64,000 nucleotides of DNA from Bacillus sp. 2205SS5-2 (GCF_037024155.1 NZ_JAYKTS010000005.1:62001-126000); one strand, 5' to 3'; counted from the first letter of the stretch, positions 25,165 through 34,326 are shown. The notes: generated by a model from the sequence alone, not told the origin. Translations and numbers: made by a program.

Positions 25165-26024
25165 AAAAGTCCTTTCATTCTTTTCATCAAGCGATGTGTG
25201 CAACTGAGAACAGACCTATAGAAATCTATATGTTTGTTGACCCACTTTGTTCAGATTGCTGGTCATTAGAACCCTTATTAAAGAAGTTACAAATTGAATA
25301 TGGCCAGTACTTTCGAATCCGTTACGTGTTAAGTGCACGACTGGAAAGCCTCAATTCATTTGGAAAAAGAACTCAAGACCTAGCTGATAAATGGGATAAA
25401 ACAGCGAGTCGTTCAGGGATGAGCTGCGATAGTGACGTATGGTTAAAAAAACCGATTCAGTCTCCTTTTCTCGCGTCTGTTGCGATTAAAGCCGCTGAAC
25501 TTCAAGGAAAGAAAGCTGGGATACGATTTTTACGAAGATTACAAGAAGTGATATTCTTAGAAAATCGAAATATTTCAGAATTAGAAGTGTTACTATCTTG
25601 TGCTAATGAAGTAAATATTGACTCTGATGAATTTCTACAAGATATCCATTCGAATTCTGCATCTAAGGCCTTCCAATGCGACTTAAAGATTACAAGTGAG
25701 ATGGAGGTTAGTGAAAGTCCGACTCTTGTTTTTTTTAACGAAAATATTGACGAGGAAGGATTAAAAATTTCAGGAGTATATAATTACGAAGTGTATGTAC
25801 AAATTTTAGAAGAGATGCTTAATATTGCACCTGTTAAACAGACACCTCCTCCACTTGAAGAATTTGTAAGTTATTATCATTTAGTCGCTACAACGGAAGT
25901 AGCCATAGTTTATGACTTATCTCTAACCGATGCAGAACGCGAATTAAAGAAAATGCTATTACAACAAAAAATCCGAAAAATCCCAGCTAAATACGGTGAC
26001 TTTTGGAAATCCATTGCCTATTAG
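25161..26024 (+). CDS. spxH: ClpXP adaptor SpxH (YjbH)
   Basis: 287 residues. DsbA/thioredoxin-like fold with a CxxC at Cys30-Cys33 (DPLCSDCWSLEP) as in the DsbA family, though SpxH acts as an adaptor that presents Spx to ClpXP for degradation and aggregates under stress, freeing Spx. TTG start at 25161, overlapping the yjbI stop, ribosome site AGGTGAAG. spx and mecA, other members of the same circuit, are at 33.7 and 32.7 kb in this window. Confidence 0.94.
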   Translation: MKKSFHSFHQAMCATENRPIEIYMFVDPLCSDCWSLEPLLKKLQIEYGQYFRIRYVLSARLESLNSFGKRTQDLADKWDKTASRSGMSCDSDVWLKKPIQSPFLASVAIKAAELQGKKAGIRFLRRLQEVIFLENRNISELEVLLSCANEVNIDSDEFLQDIHSNSASKAFQCDLKITSEMEVSESPTLVFFNENIDEEGLKISGVYNYEVYVQILEEMLNIAPVKQTPPPLEEFVSYYHLVATTEVAIVYDLSLTDAERELKKMLLQQKIRKIPAKYGDFWKSIAY

Positions 26025-26053
26025 TCCATTTCAAAAAATATTTACACGTACAG

Positions 26054-26088
26054 AAAAGACCTCTTAACTTTCAGTTAAGAGGTCTTTT
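26054..26088. terminator. Bidirectional terminator of spxH and roxS
   Basis: AAAAGACCTCTTAAC / GTTAAGAGGTCTTTT, 5-nt loop, T-run on either strand. Ends spxH on the plus strand and roxS on the minus strand. Confidence 0.93.
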
Positions 26089-26167
26089 CAAATTACGAAC
26101 AAAGGGGATGGGAGAAATTTTTCACGGTCAAACAAAGGGGTATATGTTTGTTTGTGATTAACTTCAC
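26054..26167 (-). ncRNA. roxS: RoxS (RsaE family) small regulatory RNA
   Basis: About 114 nt from the predicted start near 26167 to the terminator. It has the C-rich single-stranded motifs of RsaE/RoxS: ACCCCTTTG in the loop of an 8-bp hairpin (CAAACAAA / TTTGTTTG, about 26131-26156) and CCCATCCCCTTTG near 26098-26110, plus the conserved TGAAAAATTTCTCCC stretch. It ends with a perfect 15-bp hairpin (26054-26068 / 26074-26088). RoxS controls oxidation-reduction and TCA-cycle mRNAs and lies next to yjbH in B. subtilis, as here. A 24-codon GTG frame spanning it starts at the predicted transcript 5' end and is probably not translated. Confidence 0.93.
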
Positions 26168-26173
26168 ACTCAT

Positions 26174-26202
26174 AATATAGCATGATTTTTATCCTCTGAC
26201 AA
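26174..26202 (-). promoter_or_regulatory. roxS: roxS promoter
   Basis: Minus strand TTGTCA (26197-26202), 17-bp spacer, TATATT (26174-26179). Expected start about 26167. Upstream there is another TTGACA-containing stretch (about 26226-26231) where ResD or Rex sites could lie, as known for B. subtilis roxS; I could not define them. Confidence 0.8.
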
Positions 26203-26451
26203 GCCTATCTATACTCTTTCTCAATATTGTCAAAAAGCTGTCATACTGTAAGCACTTTCAACATACTAAATATAGAAATCCGATATTTAGCTTGCCTCAT
26301 TTCAGTGGCTAATTAATTATTTTCTAACCTAGCCATAATCCTGACTATCTTGTCCAAATATCTCTGAATAAATAATTAAGAACACCTTTTAATAAGGTGA
26401 TTTTCGAAAAGAGTTTTTAATAATGAGAACTAGCAGGAGTGTGAATTCATT

Positions 26452-26622
26452 TTGAACAAGCTAAAAATCTCCTTTCTCTCCTTGTTGTTTGTGCTAGGAT
26501 TTGGTTTACACTTTCTTGGACTTTTGGAACTGATTCCGTTGTATATTACATCTCCATTATTTTTTTTCATCCTCCTCCTTGCAATATATTTCCTAAACCA
26601 TAGAAACCGATTTTATAGATAA
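26452..26622 (+). CDS. Small two-helix membrane protein, possibly YizD
   Basis: 56 residues beginning at a TTG (MNKLKISFLSLLFVLGFG), with two hydrophobic segments around a LLELIPLY turn and a basic end (NHRNRFYR). AGGAG lies 12 nt upstream, rather far. B. subtilis has a 56-codon gene, yizD, in the same place between roxS and pepF, which supports this as a real gene, but I recognise no domain. The rest of the 26203-26749 stretch holds nothing I can name apart from the pepF terminator. Confidence 0.55.
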   Translation: MNKLKISFLSLLFVLGFGLHFLGLLELIPLYITSPLFFFILLLAIYFLNHRNRFYR

Positions 26623-26708
26623 CAAGAAAAGGGGAGTGGGTTGGTCAGCAGCTAAATCAAGTTGTAAACCATGTATTTTCAGATTCAGATGTCAGCATTT
26701 TTACAACA

Positions 26709-26744
26709 AAAAAACAGGGCTTATACAAATATGCCCTGTTTTTT
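26709..26744. terminator. pepF: Terminator of pepF
   Basis: AAAAAACAGGGC (26709-26720) / GCCCTGTTTTTT (26733-26744), 12-nt loop. Six bases beyond the pepF stop on the minus strand; can also stop transcripts from the small plus-strand gene. Confidence 0.9.
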
Positions 26745-26749
26745 CCTTA

Positions 26750-28570
26750 TTATTTTTCTAACAGTTGTTCCATTTCATTTAATTTTTGTTCAAACACTTT
26801 ACAAGCATCTTTAATTGGATCCGCGGTCGTCATATCGACTCCGGCTTTCTTCAATACTTCTATTGGATAATCTGAACTTCCTGCTTTTAAAAACTCAACG
26901 TAGCGGTCAACTGCAGGTTGTCCTTCTTCAATGATTTGTTTACTTAGTGCGGTGGCTGCACTAAACCCTGTTGCATACTGATACACGTAATAATTGTAAT
27001 AAAAATGGGGTATTCTCGCCCATTCTAATTCGATTTGTTTATCGATTTCTATATCTTCTTCACCAAAATATTTTTTATTTAGGGCATAATATTCTTTTGA
27101 CAGCATATCAGCCGTCAATGCTTCACCGTCTTGTGCTTTTTGATGAATATTATGTTCGAATTCAGCAAACATCGTTTGTCTAAACACCGTTCCCCTAAAG
27201 CCTTCTAAATAGTTATTAAGTAAAAATAATCGTTTCTTTTCATCGTCAACTGTTTTGAGCATATAGTCATTCAATAATGCTTCGTTACATGTTGAGGCAA
27301 CTTCAGCGACAAAGATTGAGTAGTTTCCATAAGGATATGGCTGTGATTTTCTTGTGTAGTAACTATGAACACTATGACCAAATTCATGAGCGAGAGTGAA
27401 CATATTATTCACATTATCTTGCCAGTTCATCAAGATATATGGGTTAGTACCATAGGTTCCAGAAGAATACGCTCCACTACGTTTCCCTTTATTCTCAACG
27501 ACATCAACCCAACGATTTGCAAACCCCTCTTGAAGAATAGCTTGATATTCCTCCCCTAAAGGCTTCAATCCTTCTAAGATGTATTCTTTTGCTTCATCAT
27601 ATGTCACTTCCATTTTTCCATCAGTGACAAGTGGAGTATATAAATCATACATATGAAGCTTCTCTACTCCTAAAACTTTCTTACGTAGCTTTAAATATCT
27701 ATGGAGTAAATGCAAATTATCGTTTACAGTACTCACTAATTGATCGTAAACAGTTTCTGGAATTTGATTCGCTGAGAGTGCCGATTGACGAGCAGAATCA
27801 TAATTACGAACTCTTGCGTAAAAGTTATCTTTTTTTATTGACCCACTTAACGTGCTAGCAAAGGTATTTTTAAACTTTCCGTACGTATCATACACCGCTT
27901 CAAACGCAGATTTACGTACTGACTGTTGATCACTTTCAAGAAAGCGAATATAGCGACCATGAGTAATTTGAATTTCTTCCCCTTTCTCGTCCTTTATGAT
28001 CGGAAACTCTAAATCTGCGTTGTTTAACATCCCAAATGTATTACTAGCACTCCCCATTACCTCAGATGCTTGAGCAAGCAGTGCTTCTTGTTCTGCAGTC
28101 AACACATGTGGACGTTGCTTGTTAATTTCTTCTAACGAGTGTTCATATAAACGAAGTTTTTGATTCTCAATCAAAAACTCTTGAATCTTGATTTCGTCGA
28201 TAGCAAGAATTTCTGGTGTCATAAAGGCAAAGTAACTTGAAATCTGGGTGAATAAATTTTTGGCACGATCATCTAATCCTTGATAATAAGAATTAGTCGT
28301 GTCTTGATCGTAGCGCATATGTGAATATGTATATAATTTGCCCATACGCTCGGTTACTTCGTCTTGAAAATGAAGTGCACGAAATAAATCTTCTGCGCTA
28401 TTTCCTAAAGTGCCTTGATGTTTCTGTGCTTGTTTTGCGAGATTTTGTACTTCTTTAAATTCATTCTCCCAGTCTGAGTCTGTTGAAAAAATATTTTCTA
28501 AGTTCCAAGTTGATTCAACTGGTACTTCTTGTCTCTCTGGAATTGTTTTACCTTTTGTTTGACTAGTCAT
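26750..28570 (-). CDS. pepF: Oligoendopeptidase F
   Basis: 606 residues, M3B metallopeptidase that degrades short peptides in the cytoplasm. Zinc site HEFGHSVHS is near residue 390 with the downstream glutamate in FVAEVASTCNEALL. N-terminal PVESTWNLENIF is typical of the family. B. subtilis YjbG is the direct counterpart; PepF homologues have been implicated in degrading pheromone peptides. Seventy-four bases downstream of coiA, may share its transcript. Confidence 0.96.
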   Translation of the reverse strand: MTSQTKGKTIPERQEVPVESTWNLENIFSTDSDWENEFKEVQNLAKQAQKHQGTLGNSAEDLFRALHFQDEVTERMGKLYTYSHMRYDQDTTNSYYQGLDDRAKNLFTQISSYFAFMTPEILAIDEIKIQEFLIENQKLRLYEHSLEEINKQRPHVLTAEQEALLAQASEVMGSASNTFGMLNNADLEFPIIKDEKGEEIQITHGRYIRFLESDQQSVRKSAFEAVYDTYGKFKNTFASTLSGSIKKDNFYARVRNYDSARQSALSANQIPETVYDQLVSTVNDNLHLLHRYLKLRKKVLGVEKLHMYDLYTPLVTDGKMEVTYDEAKEYILEGLKPLGEEYQAILQEGFANRWVDVVENKGKRSGAYSSGTYGTNPYILMNWQDNVNNMFTLAHEFGHSVHSYYTRKSQPYPYGNYSIFVAEVASTCNEALLNDYMLKTVDDEKKRLFLLNNYLEGFRGTVFRQTMFAEFEHNIHQKAQDGEALTADMLSKEYYALNKKYFGEEDIEIDKQIELEWARIPHFYYNYYVYQYATGFSAATALSKQIIEEGQPAVDRYVEFLKAGSSDYPIEVLKKAGVDMTTADPIKDACKVFEQKLNEMEQLLEK

Positions 28571-28644
28571 CTACTCATCCTTTCTATGTTTCCTACATAG
28601 TACATTCTCGCTTATTTTTCATTTTCCTGCAATTTTTCAGTCTT

Positions 28645-29853
28645 CTATTCCAAAGGGAACAATTTTAATATATGTTGTTCCTCTGAAAAAAATCCTTCCT
28701 GCCTTCGGATTGCTTCATATAATGTAGATGGTGACTTCAACACCTTACAAATAATGTACGTATCCCCCCTTATCTCTTCTAACACCTTTGCTCTTTCTAA
28801 AAATTGAACATAATGATACACTGCTTGTTTATAGTCTAGTTCGCACAAAGGAAGCTCACGAGATTGCAATTCTTCCCCTTCTATTCTTTTCTTCATATTT
28901 TTAAAGATATCAGTTAATCGAATTTGTTCCCCCCTTTTTCTCCCTTTCATACTATCTCTCCAAACAAAGTACTGCCAGATGATTGGGTGAGTTTTGAGAG
29001 TAATCATAAACTCAACTGGAACACCAATATACTCAGAAAGAAGTAGTGGATATTCTCTATCTTGATAAAGTAAATCTAAAAATGGGTCTCTTGACTTTCT
29101 TTTTTGATGTATTCTACGGCGAAGCCACTTAGCATTTTCCCTTCGCCAAATTGACAGAAAAAGAGCTTTCTTCATTTTCGCCACATTTGGTGGTGATGGT
29201 GGAAAACGAAGAAATTTTAGTGATTGTTGACAGTGTTGAATAAGAAATTTAGAACCTATGGGAATTGGATTTAATATAAAAAAAACGAATGGATTTTTGG
29301 GAGAATAGATTGGGAGACAAAAGCCTTTGTGAGGGTGATAGGTAAGGAGGGAAAGTTGTGATTCTGACAAAGTTGTGATTGGAGCGAGCATCTTTTTTCG
29401 CTCTTGATAAGAGCAACCTAGAATCCATACAGAATCTATATCTATGGATTTATAACCATTTGTTCTTTTAGATAATGCTTCTGTTGATAAAGGGGAGCAT
29501 TGGTACTCAATTGCTACACCATTCTCTTGGTACTCCACAAAGATATCCGCGCGTTGGTGAATAGACCGGAAAGTTTTCTCTAATTTGGGTGATAACTTCT
29601 GCTGAGACAGCGATTGAAAAAGCTCTTTCTTCCCTTGTAAATGCAGGGCAGATTCAGGCTCAGATAATCCAACACATGCGGAGATAGTGTAATGTGCAAA
29701 ATGTGGAATAAGAGTTTTTCCAACTTTAAGTATTAGTTTTTCACCACATTGCGGACAGTAAAAGAAATGTTTTTCCCTCAACGCCATTAAATCCTTTCTA
29801 GAAAATGAGGCCACTACAATGATTTCTCCATTCTCCTTGGTAGCTGTCAACAA
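28645..29853 (-). CDS. coiA: Competence protein CoiA
   Basis: 402 residues from a TTG at 29853; in-frame ATGs up to 16 codons earlier lack ribosome sites, whereas GAAAGG precedes the TTG, and the resulting MLTATKENGEIIV start resembles other CoiA proteins. Zinc-ribbon-like FYCPQCGEKLILK near residue 30, then the CoiA nuclease-like domain (HFAHY, RADIFVEYQENGVAIEYQCSP). Promotes recombination of incoming DNA during transformation. In B. subtilis yjbF sits beside pepF as here. Confidence 0.9.
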   Translation of the reverse strand: MLTATKENGEIIVVASFSRKDLMALREKHFFYCPQCGEKLILKVGKTLIPHFAHYTISACVGLSEPESALHLQGKKELFQSLSQQKLSPKLEKTFRSIHQRADIFVEYQENGVAIEYQCSPLSTEALSKRTNGYKSIDIDSVWILGCSYQERKKMLAPITTLSESQLSLLTYHPHKGFCLPIYSPKNPFVFFILNPIPIGSKFLIQHCQQSLKFLRFPPSPPNVAKMKKALFLSIWRRENAKWLRRRIHQKRKSRDPFLDLLYQDREYPLLLSEYIGVPVEFMITLKTHPIIWQYFVWRDSMKGRKRGEQIRLTDIFKNMKKRIEGEELQSRELPLCELDYKQAVYHYVQFLERAKVLEEIRGDTYIICKVLKSPSTLYEAIRRQEGFFSEEQHILKLFPLE

Positions 29854-29992
29854 TCTATCACAACCTTTCATATTGTCCATTAAACATTCTATACCTACCA
29901 TCTAAAATCCTTTTCTTCACATTAAAGGAATTTCCTTTTATAATATTGAATTTATATAGAGAGAGAGGATAATTGGAAGGAGGAGGATCGTT

Positions 29993-30352
29993 GTGGTAAG
30001 TCCTATAATAAATAAAATCGGAGCCGTTTTTATACCAGTACGTTCGATCAATAATGCAAGAGATTGGTATTGTGACTTGCTAGGCTTATCTGCCGATAGT
30101 GAGGAAATCATTGCGGGACATTTATTTGTTATCCCCCTAGAAGATAAAAATAGCTTAGTCTTAGATAGTAAAATTTTCTCACCATCTCAAACAAAAGACA
30201 TTCCTCTCTTCCACTTTAACACTGACAATATCTACAAAGCTTACGAATTCATGAAAGAAAAAGAGATCACACTCATATCTGATATAGAACATGACCAATG
30301 GTTCACCATTCAAGACCCCGACGGAAACATTCTAATGGTCTGCCAAACATGA
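29993..30352 (+). CDS. VOC (glyoxalase-like) family protein
   Basis: 119 residues, one vicinal-oxygen-chelate domain made of two beta-alpha-beta-beta-beta units: GAVFIPVRSINNARDWYCDLLGL and IPLFHFNTDNIYKAYEFMKE, ending QDPDGNILMVC. GTG start preceded by AAGGAGGAGG. Function unspecified; family members include lyases, dioxygenases and resistance proteins. Block repeat C begins right at its stop codon. Confidence 0.88.
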   Translation: MVSPIINKIGAVFIPVRSINNARDWYCDLLGLSADSEEIIAGHLFVIPLEDKNSLVLDSKIFSPSQTKDIPLFHFNTDNIYKAYEFMKEKEITLISDIEHDQWFTIQDPDGNILMVCQT

Positions 30353-30505
30353 AAAGCGAAAAAGGCTTGCCCTGAGGCGGCTGGCAAATGATAGATCACG
30401 TAGTGAAGCCTGCTTCACGCAGTGGGCTGACATTTGACACGAGCCTCAAAGCCTTTGTAGCTAGATCATGAAAAGCGAAAAAGGCTTGCCCTGAGGCGGC
30501 AGCCC
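30352..30505 (+). repeat. Block repeat C, copy 3 (two partial units)
   Basis: GAAAAGCGAAAAAGGCTTGC occurs at 30352 and again about 120 bp later near 30471, each followed by CCTGAGGCGGC. Between them lie GTGAAGCCTGCTTCACG and ACATTTGACACGAGCC, shared with copies 1 and 2. It starts directly after the VOC stop codon. Confidence 0.8.
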
Positions 30506-30526
30506 CACCATAATCTCCAAAATTAA

Positions 30527-30559
30527 AGAAAACGGTAGTCCATGCGGCCACCGTTTTTT
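30527..30559. terminator. Bidirectional terminator between VOC gene and cls
   Basis: AAAACGGT (30529-30536) pairs with ACCGTTTT (30550-30557); T6 follows on the plus strand and a T-rich tail on the minus strand. Confidence 0.75.
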
Positions 30560-30634
30560 GAATAAAAATCTATAAAGCTACTATTCCTATCTATCAAAGT
30601 AGGGCATCACCATTGCCTTGATCGTTCAAATACG

Positions 30635-32152
30635 TTAGAGAAGTGGAGACAGTAAACGCGAAGTTGACTCTAATATCCTATATCCATAATGGCGCTTAGA
30701 AAACTCATCTATCGTCAATTCAAAGGAACGAAGTAAATCTAGCTCATACTCTTTAACTAAAGTATTTGTGCTACTTGTTTGGTATAAAAATGCATTCACT
30801 TCAAAATTTAAATGAAAGCTTCTCATATCCATATTTGCTGTTCCAATAGAAGCAAGCTCTTTATCCACTATAAGGATTTTACTATGCATAAACCCCTTAT
30901 CATATTCAAATACTCTTGCACCGGCTTCCAGCAGCTCAGGAAAATAGGAACGGGAGGCATGAAAAACAATTCGTTTATCAGGCCGTTTTGGCACAAGTAA
31001 ACGTACATCCACTCCACTTAATGCAGCAATTTTCAAAGCAGAAAAAATATCTTCGTCAGGTATAAAATATGGAGAAGCAATCCAAACGCTTTTCTTGGCG
31101 GAAGAAATCATAGAGAAAAAAATATTTTTTATTACGCTAAATTCATTATCAGGCCCTCCAGCAATCATTTGAACCCCACCATCTTGAAATCCTTCTGATT
31201 CTTTTCGGGGTGTAAGATATCCTGGAGTCAAAAAACTGTCGTTGGTCATATAATACCAGTCTTGAAGGAAAATAAGCTGCAATGTCCGAACTGCTTCACC
31301 TTCTACCATTAGATGCGTATCTCTCCAAAAGCCAAAGCTTTTGTCTCTACCTAAATATTCATCACCTATATTTAGCCCACCCATAAACCCTATATTTCCA
31401 TCAATGACAATGATTTTTCTGTGATTCCGGAAATTAAATTTATTATTCAAAAATGGAAGCTTTACTGGGCCAAAAGGAATCATTTCAACCCCTGCATTTT
31501 TTAATTCAGAAATATATTGGTTAGACAACTGCCAAGAACCTACAGCATCGTATAAAAAACGGACTTTTACGCCTATCCTTGCCTTTTCAATAAGTATGTC
31601 TTTAATCTCTTGACCAATTTGATCATGTCTCACAATGTAATACTCTAAATGAATATGGTGTGTTGCTGTATTTAAATATTTTAAAAGGGCATTAAACGTC
31701 TCTTCACCGTTAGTTAAAATTTTCGTTGATGAATGGAAAGAGATTGAGCTGTTTCCTATTCTTTGAGCAAGAATTAGATGACGATCATGGTGAAGGGCTT
31801 GTATCGTTTTCAAGCGCTCTTCAATATTGTTAATCGAGGGTTCAAATTTTGAATACGTTTGCTTATCTAAAATATATTTTTTTCGATACATTTTTTCTTT
31901 TCGGTAGTTTCGACCAAACAATAGATAGAATACAAACCCAACAAAGGGAAAGCTCCCTAAGACCACTAACCAAATTAACGTTTGGGTCGGATGTCGATTT
32001 TCAAAGAAAATCACAAAAGCAATGAATCCAACAGAAAGGGAGAACACTACACTTCCATATTTTAGAACTCCTGACACATATGGATTAATTAAAACAAAAT
32101 AAACAACAAATAATATCGTTAAAAATATGAGAACTCTCACTGTATTTTTCAT
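30635..32152 (-). CDS. cls: Cardiolipin synthase
   Basis: 505 residues. Two N-terminal membrane helices (residues 5-55), then a phospholipase D superfamily core with both HKD motifs: HRKIIVIDGNIGFMGGLN and HSKILIVDKELASIGTANMD. Condenses two phosphatidylglycerols to cardiolipin and glycerol at the membrane. ATG at 32152 chosen because GGGAG is 5 nt upstream; a GTG four codons earlier overlaps that site. Two mobile repeats fill its upstream region, the nearest ending 40 bp from the start. Confidence 0.94.
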   Translation of the reverse strand: MKNTVRVLIFLTILFVVYFVLINPYVSGVLKYGSVVFSLSVGFIAFVIFFENRHPTQTLIWLVVLGSFPFVGFVFYLLFGRNYRKEKMYRKKYILDKQTYSKFEPSINNIEERLKTIQALHHDRHLILAQRIGNSSISFHSSTKILTNGEETFNALLKYLNTATHHIHLEYYIVRHDQIGQEIKDILIEKARIGVKVRFLYDAVGSWQLSNQYISELKNAGVEMIPFGPVKLPFLNNKFNFRNHRKIIVIDGNIGFMGGLNIGDEYLGRDKSFGFWRDTHLMVEGEAVRTLQLIFLQDWYYMTNDSFLTPGYLTPRKESEGFQDGGVQMIAGGPDNEFSVIKNIFFSMISSAKKSVWIASPYFIPDEDIFSALKIAALSGVDVRLLVPKRPDKRIVFHASRSYFPELLEAGARVFEYDKGFMHSKILIVDKELASIGTANMDMRSFHLNFEVNAFLYQTSSTNTLVKEYELDLLRSFELTIDEFSKRHYGYRILESTSRLLSPLL

Positions 32153-32183
32153 AAATACTCCCACGTTTTTTAGTATAGGTTAT

Positions 32184-32360
32184 TTTCAGAAGGCTATTTT
32201 CGTATACATTGTGGTTAATTCATCTTATTTTTGATTAAATTTTCCATTTCATTGTTGATTTCCATTAAAAATAGACGAAATGATTCCCGGTAAAAAGCTA
32301 TATCATAGATGACAAACTGATTCGAAAAGCCACAAACTTTGCGAAAACAGCCTCTTAGAA
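32184..32360 (+). mobile_element. MITE-like mobile repeat, subtype A
   Basis: Element 32192-32352 (161 bp), ends GGCTATTTTCGTATAC and GCGAAAACAGCC. Flanks TTTCAGAA (32184-32191) and TCTTAGAA (32353-32360) match at 6 of 8 bases. Close to the copy at 13871. Lies just upstream of cls, so it is part of or next to the cls promoter region. Confidence 0.9.
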
Positions 32361-32532
32361 AGAATGTTTCTTTCCCCATCAATATATATCACATAAATGA
32401 GGAGGTCTTAACATCTTTTCGTCTTTTCGGACGGAATTTCTGTCAAAATGGTAGATTCAACTAACTAACTATTAAATTTAAAGCAACATTGTATGCTAAA
32501 AAGTTTTGATAAACAATTACATTTGCATGAAG

Positions 32533-32694
32533 GGCCCTTTTCGTTTATTTTGTTGCTGTTGACCCATAAAACCGGAGAAATAGCTACTATTGCTAATATT
32601 ATATTCAAAAAATTAGGAAAAAAATGATCCGAAACCAAGCTTGGTCACAGTTTAATGACTGATACAAAAAGTAACAATTTTTTCGTAAACAGCC
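32533..32694 (+). mobile_element. MITE-like mobile repeat, subtype D
   Basis: 162 bp, ends GGCCCTTTTCGTTTATTTTG and GTAAACAGCC. The interior (CTACTATTGC, GATCCGAAACCAAGCTTGGTCA) matches 59857-60016 and not subtype A. Flanks GCATGAAG and TTATGAAA agree only in the core ATGAA. Ends 14 bp from the mecA terminator. With the previous copy it accounts for the 32153-32746 gap. Confidence 0.85.
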
Positions 32695-32708
32695 TTATGA
32701 AAAAAATA

Positions 32709-32732
32709 CCGATTTCTTGAATAAGAAATCGG
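32709..32732 (-). terminator. mecA: Terminator of mecA
   Basis: CCGATTTCTT (32709-32718) / AAGAAATCGG (32723-32732), 4-nt loop; minus strand continues TATTTTTTT. Confidence 0.9.
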
Positions 32733-32746
32733 CAAACCATGTTGTT

Positions 32747-33403
32747 TTAAGAGAAGTATGTTCGTATGGTCGTAAATACATCTTGCTTAATTATACTATT
32801 TCCATATTCATTGAGTCGGTGCACGGTTAAAGGAGACTCCATCGTATATTCAAGTAAGATACTCAAAATATTATCGATTTCTTCCTCTTCAAATTCTTGA
32901 TCATCAAACTCTACATAAAGATAATAGGTGCCATCAAATGAGAACAAACTAGAACTAAACGTATCTTCTTGAATTCGATGAGATAGTGAAACTACATCAT
33001 CAAATTGATCAAATTTCAACATAAAGTGTAAAGCAGCTTCTTCTGTTTCTTCTTGTTTTATTTGAAAATGATCATCTAAAAACTCTTCGATTCGCTCATC
33101 CACCGGAAGATCTTTCAGCTTTTCATTTGGAATAGGAAGCTCAAACTTCTGCCCATCACGTGATACTTGGGCTTTAGTCACGAGGATTTCCAGTCCTTTA
33201 TCTAATGCTTGGACTTGAATCCAAAGTGGTCCTTCCACCATAAAATCTTCCTCCTGGTGAACCTCATCCATCATTTCCCAAAAGAGTTCTTCACTTCTTT
33301 CACGATTGTACCAAATTTCTTCTCGATCAAACCCGCGATCTTCTATATCAATATAAGAAATATAAAATTTAACCGTATTTTCGTTAATACGTTCGATTTC
33401 CAT
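32747..33403 (-). CDS. mecA: Adaptor protein MecA
   Basis: 218 residues, the same length as B. subtilis MecA. MEIERINENTVKFYISYIDIE at the N-terminus recruits substrates such as ComK and ComS; the C-terminal half (ALHFMLKFDQFDDVV onward) docks on ClpC. It drives assembly of the ClpCP protease and thereby controls competence and sporulation. Very acidic linker. Monocistronic here between terminators; yjbE, present between spx and mecA in B. subtilis, is absent. Confidence 0.96.
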   Translation of the reverse strand: MEIERINENTVKFYISYIDIEDRGFDREEIWYNRERSEELFWEMMDEVHQEEDFMVEGPLWIQVQALDKGLEILVTKAQVSRDGQKFELPIPNEKLKDLPVDERIEEFLDDHFQIKQEETEEAALHFMLKFDQFDDVVSLSHRIQEDTFSSSLFSFDGTYYLYVEFDDQEFEEEEIDNILSILLEYTMESPLTVHRLNEYGNSIIKQDVFTTIRTYFS

Positions 33404-33653
33404 TATTCACCTCTCCCTTCTCAATTCATAGTTTATTGAAGGGACTACACCCTCAAGCATAGCTAAGTCTATGTGTTATTGGATTTCAAGATTAAATTCT
33501 CCTACTTCTATTTTATGATAAAAATAAAAGAAAGGGAAATAAAAATCACTAATTTCCTAAAAATCCTTATATGCCTATATTTGAGAACATAGCTAATGTT
33601 TGCATTTTACCGGATGGCGTAGTGAAGTGCAAGTCTTGCTGATTAAGAAAAAA

Positions 33654-33683
33654 AAATACCTTCTTCTAATGAAGAAGGTATTT
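33654..33683 (-). terminator. spx: Terminator of spx
   Basis: AAATACCTTCTTC (33654-33666) / GAAGAAGGTATTT (33671-33683), 4-nt loop, then a long T-run on the minus strand. Four bases past the spx stop. Confidence 0.93.
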
Positions 33684-33686
33684 TTA

Positions 33687-34082
33687 TTAGTTGACCATCT
33701 TTTGAGCCTCTAATAACTGGAATGTACGGACTTTTCTTGGCAAAAACCTTCTAATTTCATCATCGTTGTATCCGACTTGTAAACGTTTTTCATCCATAAT
33801 AATTGGACGACGTAACAAACCTGGGTTTTGCTGAATTAATCCGAATAAATCTTGTAAGGGCAAAGATTCTAAATCTACATTAAGTTTCTGGAATATTTTA
33901 GAACGTGTCGAGATAATCTCATCGGTTCCATCTTCTGTCATACGTAATATTTCCTTTATTTCTTCTATGCTCAAAGGTTCGGAAAAAATATTTCTTTCCG
34001 AATATGGAATTTCATGTTCTTCCAACCAAGCTTTCGCTTTTCGACATGATGTGCAACTAGGTGACGTGAACAAAGTTACCAT
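33687..34082 (-). CDS. spx: Transcriptional regulator Spx
   Basis: 131 residues, ArsC-like fold. The redox switch CxxC is Cys10-Cys13 ([10 protein letters not shown]), and the [22 protein letters not shown] segment carries the conserved RPI loop and the Arg that contacts the RNA polymerase alpha subunit. Oxidised Spx activates thiol-stress genes. ATG at 34082 with AAGGG upstream gives the standard 131-residue length; an in-frame start 21 codons earlier has no ribosome site. Its level is set by SpxH (25.2 kb) and ClpXP. Confidence 0.97.
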   Translation of the reverse strand: MVTLFTSPSCTSCRKAKAWLEEHEIPYSERNIFSEPLSIEEIKEILRMTEDGTDEIISTRSKIFQKLNVDLESLPLQDLFGLIQQNPGLLRRPIIMDEKRLQVGYNDDEIRRFLPRKVRTFQLLEAQKMVN

Positions 34083-34326
34083 GAACCCTTCACACTCCCT
34101 TATTAAAATGTATATTTTTAAAAAATTTCTTTTATATAACCACATTATAATTAGTTTTAAAAAGAAATATCTATTAAGTATTATACTTCATTTAATGAAC
34201 ATTTAATATAGTTTTTCCGAAAATTATTTCAAGTTTTGTATAACTTGTGTATACATTTTGCGAATACAAAAGTTAATCTACTTTACCTTACCCTTACTCA
34301 GGAAAGAAGAAACATGCACTCGCATT

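Noticed and set aside
26101-26145. CtsR-like heptad GGTCAAACAAAGGGG
   Set aside because: Only one half matches the CtsR repeat; the sequence is explained by the conserved C-rich part of roxS.
26093-26167. 24-residue peptide starting at GTG
   Set aside because: Lies fully inside roxS and its start codon coincides with the predicted transcript 5' end, leaving no ribosome site.
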